Positions 34,405 to 38,546 of a stretch of 38,546 nucleotides of DNA are shown piece after piece. The notes below the pieces were generated by a model, which saw nothing but the letters and a program-made list of their open reading frames with translations, did not search any database and was not told where the DNA came from. Origin of the DNA: Myxococcales bacterium (lineage in GTDB: Bacteria; Myxococcota_A; UBA9160; UBA4427); contig DUCT01000008.1 in NCBI GenBank assembly GCA_012959665.1, positions 10,777-49,322 on the forward strand. The letters run 5' to 3'. The first letter of the stretch is position 1, and each line of letters opens with the position of its first letter. The position numbers and the translations under genes were made by a program.

Positions 34405-36660
34405 ATGCGAAAAGTGGTTCTTGGTGGAATTTTTTCGATCGCGATTCTGGCGATCATCTACGCAGCTGGACTCGGCTGGTTTGTTCCCGCACCCAAAGGC
34501 GAGTCTCCTCGTTTGCGCGCAGTGAAACCCGAAGTCGTGCAGAGGCGGGCAGACGAGATCAATTCCGCTGCTCGGAAAATTGGCATTTCGGAACCCAAGC
34601 GGATTCTCTTCGGAGATTTGCACGTTCACACCACTTTTTCCTTCGATGCATTTCAGTTGAGCCTCCCCATGGCAGGAGGCGAAGGCGCGCACCCGGTGGC
34701 GGATGCCTGTGACTACGCCCGCCATTGTTCGGCCCTCGATTTCTGGTCGATCAACGATCATGCCATCACCCTAGGACCCAGGCGCTGGGCTGAAACCGTG
34801 GACGCAATTCGTGAATGCAACGCAATCAGTGGCGGTGGAGCCAATCCGGATCTGGTCACCTACCTGGGTTGGGAATGGACCCAAATTGGACCCACCCCGG
34901 AGTTCCACTGGGGGCACAAAAATGTCGTGCTTCGCGACCTCGATGATGGCTCGATTCCAACGCGCCCGATCAGCGCCGGGCTCCCTCTGGGCACACCCGA
35001 CATGTCGGATGTCGCACCTTCGCCCTTCCTCATGGGTCTCTACGCCCTGGCAACGGCATCCGAGGGCGGCGACGAGTTGATTGAGTACCTGACAGAAACA
35101 GCTGGCATCCACGACTGTCCGGCGGGCGTGCCTGTACGCGAACTTCCCACGGACTGCCGGGAAGTGGCCCCCACCCCGGAGGCTCTCTTCGACAAACTCG
35201 ACGACTGGGGCCATGCTGCTCTGGTGATTCCTCATGGCACGGCATGGGGTTTCTATACGCCACCGGGGTCATCCTGGGACAAACAACTGACGCCAACCCA
35301 ACACGACCCAAAATGGCAGCGCCTTATCGAGGTCTACTCGGGTCATGGCAACTCTGAGGAATATCGACCATTCCTTGAGGTCTCCATCGCTCCGGATGGC
35401 AGTCGGAGCTGCCCGGAGCCCGGAAAGAACTACCTCCCCTCCTGTTGGCGTGCTGGAGAAATCATCGAAGGAAGGTGCCTCGCTGAAGACAAGAGCGCCG
35501 AAGAGTGCGCCACGCGTGCTGCCCAGGCGCGGCAGTATTTTGTCGATGCGGATCGCAATGGAGGCGCCTGGACCGTACCCGGTACGACCGTGGCCGACTG
35601 GCAGAACGCTGGGCAGTGCCGAGATTGTTTCCAGCCCGCTTTCAATCTTCGCCCGCGTAGTACGGCCCAATATATCCTGGCCCTGGGCCGAAGTCGGTCC
35701 GGGGATAAGGCGAACCACGATTCAGAAACCGATCGGTTTCAGTTTGGCATGATTGGCTCCAGCGACAACCATTCCGCACGGCCGGGAACAGGCTACAAGG
35801 AAGTATCCCGCGCAGAATTTACCGAGGCTCGTTTCGGAAATTTCCTCGAAACGCCACTCGGCGATAGCCCCGAACGCGAGCCCTTGGCGGCTTCGGAACC
35901 GATGAGCACTGAATTTTCTCCGGCGGTTTTCTCTACCTTCGAAACCGAGCGAGGCGCGTCTTTCTTCCTGACCGGTGGCCTGGCCGCGGTGCACTCAGAA
36001 GGGCGCAGCCGCGAGAAAATTTGGGATGCCCTTCAGAGACGCGAGGTCTACGGAACCAGCGGCCCGCGGATCCTGCTTTGGTTTGACCTCCTAAACGGCC
36101 CCAAAGGAGCTTCCGCTCCAATGGGAAGCGAAGTCGAACTGGAAGTTGGGCCCATTTTTCAAGTTCGCGCGGTTGGATCCTTCGAGCAGAAACCCGGCTG
36201 CCCGGCCGACTCACTCGAGGCACTCCAAGCGGACGATGCAGACCGACTACAACGACTCTGCCAGGGAGAATGCTATCACCCCGGCGATCAGCGCCGGGCC
36301 ATCGATCGCATCGAAGTCATCCGAATTCTCCCCCAGGAAAACAAGAGCCAGGATATTCAAGCGTTGATCCAGGACCCCTGGCAGGTATTCGAGTGCCCAC
36401 GAGATACGGCTGGCTGCCGGATCGCATTTACGGATCCCAGCTTCGAGCATTCGAATCGAGACGCTCTCTACTACGTCCGTGCGATCGAGGAGCCGAGCCT
36501 TGCCGTGGGTGCCGACCCCTTGGGATGCAACGATATGAAGGATGGCCGCTGCCTACAACCCGAGCCGTGTTCAGCACGCCCCGACTCCGATGACTGTCTG
36601 GCGACAACCGAAGAAAGAGCATGGTCTTCGCCAATTTTTGTCCGGAAGCAGGAAGGCTGA
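34405..36660 (+). CDS. Membrane-anchored DUF3604 protein (PHP-like metal-dependent phosphoesterase fold)
   Basis: A 751-residue protein. Residues 5-28 form a signal anchor. The DUF3604 start follows: RILFGDLHVHTTFSFDA, with His73 and His75 in the GDLHVHT motif, then the ALDFWSINDHA motif (Asp118-His119), both probable metal ligands as in PHP phosphoesterases. Further family marks are YLGWEWTQ, HWGHKNVV and MIGSSDNHSARPG near residue 450, then RREVYGTSGPRI in the C-terminal half. Several Cys residues (for example in ECATRAAQAR and CRDCFQPAF) fit a periplasmic, disulfide-bonded protein. The biochemical role of DUF3604 proteins is not established; they often occur near sulfatases and TonB or sugar transport genes. 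ATG 34405 has GAGAGGG at good spacing; a GTG at 34396 is less likely. Confidence 0.88.
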   Translation: MRKVVLGGIFSIAILAIIYAAGLGWFVPAPKGESPRLRAVKPEVVQRRADEINSAARKIGISEPKRILFGDLHVHTTFSFDAFQLSLPMAGGEGAHPVADACDYARHCSALDFWSINDHAITLGPRRWAETVDAIRECNAISGGGANPDLVTYLGWEWTQIGPTPEFHWGHKNVVLRDLDDGSIPTRPISAGLPLGTPDMSDVAPSPFLMGLYALATASEGGDELIEYLTETAGIHDCPAGVPVRELPTDCREVAPTPEALFDKLDDWGHAALVIPHGTAWGFYTPPGSSWDKQLTPTQHDPKWQRLIEVYSGHGNSEEYRPFLEVSIAPDGSRSCPEPGKNYLPSCWRAGEIIEGRCLAEDKSAEECATRAAQARQYFVDADRNGGAWTVPGTTVADWQNAGQCRDCFQPAFNLRPRSTAQYILALGRSRSGDKANHDSETDRFQFGMIGSSDNHSARPGTGYKEVSRAEFTEARFGNFLETPLGDSPEREPLAASEPMSTEFSPAVFSTFETERGASFFLTGGLAAVHSEGRSREKIWDALQRREVYGTSGPRILLWFDLLNGPKGASAPMGSEVELEVGPIFQVRAVGSFEQKPGCPADSLEALQADDADRLQRLCQGECYHPGDQRRAIDRIEVIRILPQENKSQDIQALIQDPWQVFECPRDTAGCRIAFTDPSFEHSNRDALYYVRAIEEPSLAVGADPLGCNDMKDGRCLQPEPCSARPDSDDCLATTEERAWSSPIFVRKQEG

Positions 36661-36691
36661 AAACCTTCTGGACAGGAAGGCCAGGCGTCTC

Positions 36692-36721
36692 TTGTGGAGC
36701 CGGACCTTTTGTGGAGCCGGA
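36692..36721. repeat. 13-bp direct repeat
   Basis: TTGTGGAGCCGGA occurs at 36692-36704 and again at 36709-36721, in the gap between the convergent DUF3604 and DoxX genes. It is the only visible structure in the 172-bp gap. Likely a small local duplication. Confidence 0.7.
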
Positions 36722-36832
36722 TCTCTTCAAGGCGACGGGACAGCCCTTGATGAATCGGGCTAGCAGGGCAGCGGGCCTCGCGTTAAAACCTGGCCCACTG
36801 CCCCGCCCCCAATCTTCAAAGCTTCGAGGTAT

Positions 36833-37216
36833 TCACTTCCTGGAGTCGTCGATGCTCCATATACCCGAACCTTTCGCTGAGATCAGAAGAAATACAAAGC
36901 AGTAGAGGATTGCGAGCTCCCCTTGGTTTTCCTGAGGCAAAAGCGCCTTCGTGCCATGGGCCATCCAGTAGGCGACTGCCATCAATCCACTGGAAAGAAA
37001 TGCTGCCCAGGTCGTAAAGAGGCCCACCAGGATCAGAAGCCCACCGATCAATTCAATTGGTCCGGCGATATAAGTGATAAACCAGGGCATCCCCGCCGAA
37101 GCCTCGAGAGGCCAGCTGAGAACCTTTTGACTGCCGTGAATGGCAAAAAGAAGGCCACTGACTATTCGAAGCAGAGCGTAGGTTTGAGAACTATAGGAAG
37201 ACATAAACGCCGCCAT
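36833..37216 (-). CDS. DoxX-family membrane protein
   Basis: A 127-residue protein with four membrane helices. DoxX features are LLRIVSGLLFAIHGSQKVLSW (helix 1 with the HG-xQK motif), then PWFITYIAGPIELIGGLLILVGLFTTWAAF, and a C-terminal LAILYCFVFLLISAKGSGIWSIDD. DoxX proteins are linked to thiosulfate/sulfite or redox-stress chemistry in some organisms, but most have no assigned role. AAGGAG lies six bases before the ATG on the complement, a strong start. It lies 248 bp downstream of a GST gene on the same strand and converges with the DUF3604 gene. Confidence 0.9.
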   Translation of the reverse strand: MAAFMSSYSSQTYALLRIVSGLLFAIHGSQKVLSWPLEASAGMPWFITYIAGPIELIGGLLILVGLFTTWAAFLSSGLMAVAYWMAHGTKALLPQENQGELAILYCFVFLLISAKGSGIWSIDDSRK

Positions 37217-37464
37217 TGCAATCTCCTTTAATTATTTATTCGCGCTGCTTTGGAACGCTCATCTTCTTACTCTGAGATCGCACCATCACAACCCGATTCC
37301 CCCTCAATTAACTTCTAATTCCCCCATCGTACGAAGGCAGGTTACCGCTTCTGTAGTTGACTACCACGATCCTGCCGGGGACCGATCGATTTGGACGAAT
37401 CCACACCAGAACGCTCAGAAGATTGGATGCGGGCTCCCCACATCCAATCGAAAATCCCTCGGAG

Positions 37465-38148
37465 CTATGCTTTTGAGTCCGCTCTTCCGGTTCCCGGGAC
37501 CAAACGTGCTGCCCCAGGCGGAAAGTTCACGGCCATCGCCCGCTTGAAGGCCTCGCGAGTCGAAATCCGCGCTTGGAAGTCCTCTAGCCGAGGCGTAAGT
37601 GTCAGTTCGACTATCTGGGCCCATGCCAGGCAGGTAGCCAATAGAAGGTCGGCCCCCGAGAAAGATTCGCCTAGAAGAAAGGGGCGTCCATCGGCGAGTC
37701 GGCGGTCCATCACTTCTACCTGGCGCAGGAAATATTTGCCTGCGGACTCCACCGCCACCTCGGATTCGCCATACACATCGGGGAGCCCACCGTGGCGCCG
37801 AATTACGTAGAGAGGCGCGTCGAGTTCCATCAAGGTGAATAGGCAGAGATCGTCGAAGACTGCGCGTTCGGACGTCCCCCGCTCTGGGGCCAGTAAATGG
37901 CGTTCGCGATATCGATCAGCGAGGTAAAAAACGATGGCACCACTCTCTCCAATGACAAGATCAGCCTGCTGGAAGACTGGGACTTTTCCCCGTTGGTTCA
38001 ATTCCTTGAAAACCGGGTCATTCATGCCCTCTGTGCGGGGAAGGATGGCCCGGGTTTCGTACTCAATTCCCAATTCGGCCAGCATCCAATGCGCTCGCAT
38101 GGTTCGTGAAGTCCCAACTCCCCAAACTCGGATGGCCTCAGAGTTCAC
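37465..38148 (-). CDS. Glutathione S-transferase
   Basis: A 227-residue cytoplasmic GST. The N-terminal thioredoxin fold reads IRVWGVGTSRTMRAHWMLAELGIEYETRAI, with Ser/Arg in the glutathione-activating TSRT position. NQRGKVPVFQQADLVIGESGAIVFYLADRY carries the cis-Pro and the ESGAI glutathione-site Glu-Ser. The α-helical domain includes FLLGESFSGADLLLATCLAWA, with the N-capping SxxD motif. The start is GTG. It begins two bases after the stop of the CoA-transferase gene upstream on the same strand, so the two are co-transcribed. That context suggests a substrate in acyl-CoA or electrophile metabolism, unspecified. Confidence 0.92.
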   Translation of the reverse strand: MNSEAIRVWGVGTSRTMRAHWMLAELGIEYETRAILPRTEGMNDPVFKELNQRGKVPVFQQADLVIGESGAIVFYLADRYRERHLLAPERGTSERAVFDDLCLFTLMELDAPLYVIRRHGGLPDVYGESEVAVESAGKYFLRQVEVMDRRLADGRPFLLGESFSGADLLLATCLAWAQIVELTLTPRLEDFQARISTREAFKRAMAVNFPPGAARLVPGTGRADSKA

Positions 38149-38150
38149 TT

Positions 38151-38546
38151 TCAGGATTCTCCCAGTACACCAGACTCCCTCAGTTCGGAGATTCGTTCAT
38201 GGCTGAGGCCCATTTCCAGGAGGACTTCTTCCGTATGTTGCCCGAGAGTCGGGGCGGGCCCAGAAATCGCTGAGGGTGTGACATCCATTTGTTCAGCAGG
38301 TCTTGCCTGGCGTACAAGGCCCACCACAGGATGCTCCTGCTCGACGATGATTCCATTGGCCTGAACCTGGGAATTCAGATGCACATTGTCTCGAGTAAGC
38401 ACTGGTGCGCACGGGACGTCTGCCTCATCAAGAACCTCCAACCAATGTTCGGTGGTTCGAGTCTTCAGCACCTCAGCCATCATCTCTAGACGCTCCGCTG
38501 CATGAGCGACAAGTCCAGCCGTATTCTGGAAGCGCGGATCTTCAAG
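38151..38546 (-). CDS. CaiB/BaiF family class III CoA-transferase, 5' partial
   Basis: The C-terminal 131 residues of a CoA-transferase whose N-terminal part is beyond the window; the frame is open to the last base. The visible sequence begins LEDPRFQNTAGLVAHAAERLE, then RTTEHWLEVLDEADVPCAPVLTRDNV and VGLVRQARPAEQ, ending with APTLGQHTEEVLLEMGLSHERISELRESGVL. These are the standard C-terminal motifs of family III CoA-transferases, which move CoA between an acyl-CoA and a free acid. The ATG at 38483 is internal, not the start. The catalytic Asp lies in the missing part. The GST gene follows after two bases. Confidence 0.9.
   Translation of the reverse strand, partial: LEDPRFQNTAGLVAHAAERLEMMAEVLKTRTTEHWLEVLDEADVPCAPVLTRDNVHLNSQVQANGIIVEQEHPVVGLVRQARPAEQMDVTPSAISGPAPTLGQHTEEVLLEMGLSHERISELRESGVLGES

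Noticed and set aside
1-38546. tRNA, rRNA, insertion sequence or phage attachment site.
   Set aside because: I looked for T-loop-like GGTTCGAATCC segments, transposase-like frames and long terminal inverted or direct repeats, and found none I could support.

Overview
The window is a gene-dense chromosomal segment (GC-rich by eye, short gaps, many overlapping or coupled genes) from a Gram-negative bacterium. Evidence for an outer membrane and periplasm: an outer-membrane β-barrel protein ending in Phe, Sec signal peptides, and O-antigen-type sugar enzymes. The mix suggests an uncultured Myxococcota or other former 'Deltaproteobacteria' relative: several acyl-CoA dehydrogenases, a TIGR03084 protein, a class III CoA-transferase, an M36 protease with Cys-rich DUF4215-type repeats and a C-terminal sorting tail, a sulfatase, a DUF3604 protein, and a likely selenoprotein. 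This placement is inference; there is no rRNA, tRNA or ribosomal marker. I see no insertion sequence, phage gene, CRISPR array, tRNA or rRNA.

Layout. (1) 1-2863, plus strand: end of a TIGR03084 protein, then two acyl-CoA dehydrogenases (acyl-CoA catabolism). (2) 2864-3498: a gene-free stretch with three unrelated short tandem arrays. (3) 3499-7335, plus: outer-membrane β-barrel, small periplasmic protein, and a membrane hybrid histidine kinase, probably one envelope-sensing unit. (4) 7671-17330, plus: secreted M36 metallopeptidase, SSP411/YyaL-type thioredoxin-fold protein, membrane-anchored GST-like protein, TauE/SafE permease, MAPEG protein, a GrdB/PrdB-related UxxC selenoprotein, and a small membrane-anchored protein. 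Several of these concern thiol or sulfur chemistry. (5) 17370-20489, minus: an acyl-CoA dehydrogenase pair joined by a TAATG overlap, then an enoyl-CoA hydratase/isomerase-fold protein. (6) 20704-22284, plus: a secreted type I sulfatase. (7) 22330-29447: glycan assembly genes (GT-C transferase, WecB-type epimerase, a second large GT-C-like protein, a methyltransferase and a GT2). (8) 29506-31122, minus: a second hybrid histidine kinase. (9) 31526-36660: a tandem DUF1330-like protein divergent from a GPH sugar symporter, then a membrane-anchored DUF3604 protein. (10) 36833-38546, minus: DoxX protein, GST, and the C-terminal part of a CaiB/BaiF CoA-transferase that runs off the window.

The most notable item is at 15707-16648. 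The reading frame appears to stop at TGA (16205-16207), but the same frame stays open and clearly homologous for another 146 codons. The TGA sits where relatives have the first Cys of a CPVC motif. Starting 10 nt after it is a perfect 7-bp stem with loop GGTCG, placed like a bacterial SECIS element. I read the two halves as one 313-residue selenocysteine protein. No selenocysteine machinery gene (selA, selB, selC, selD) lies in the window, so this predicts that those genes are elsewhere in the genome.
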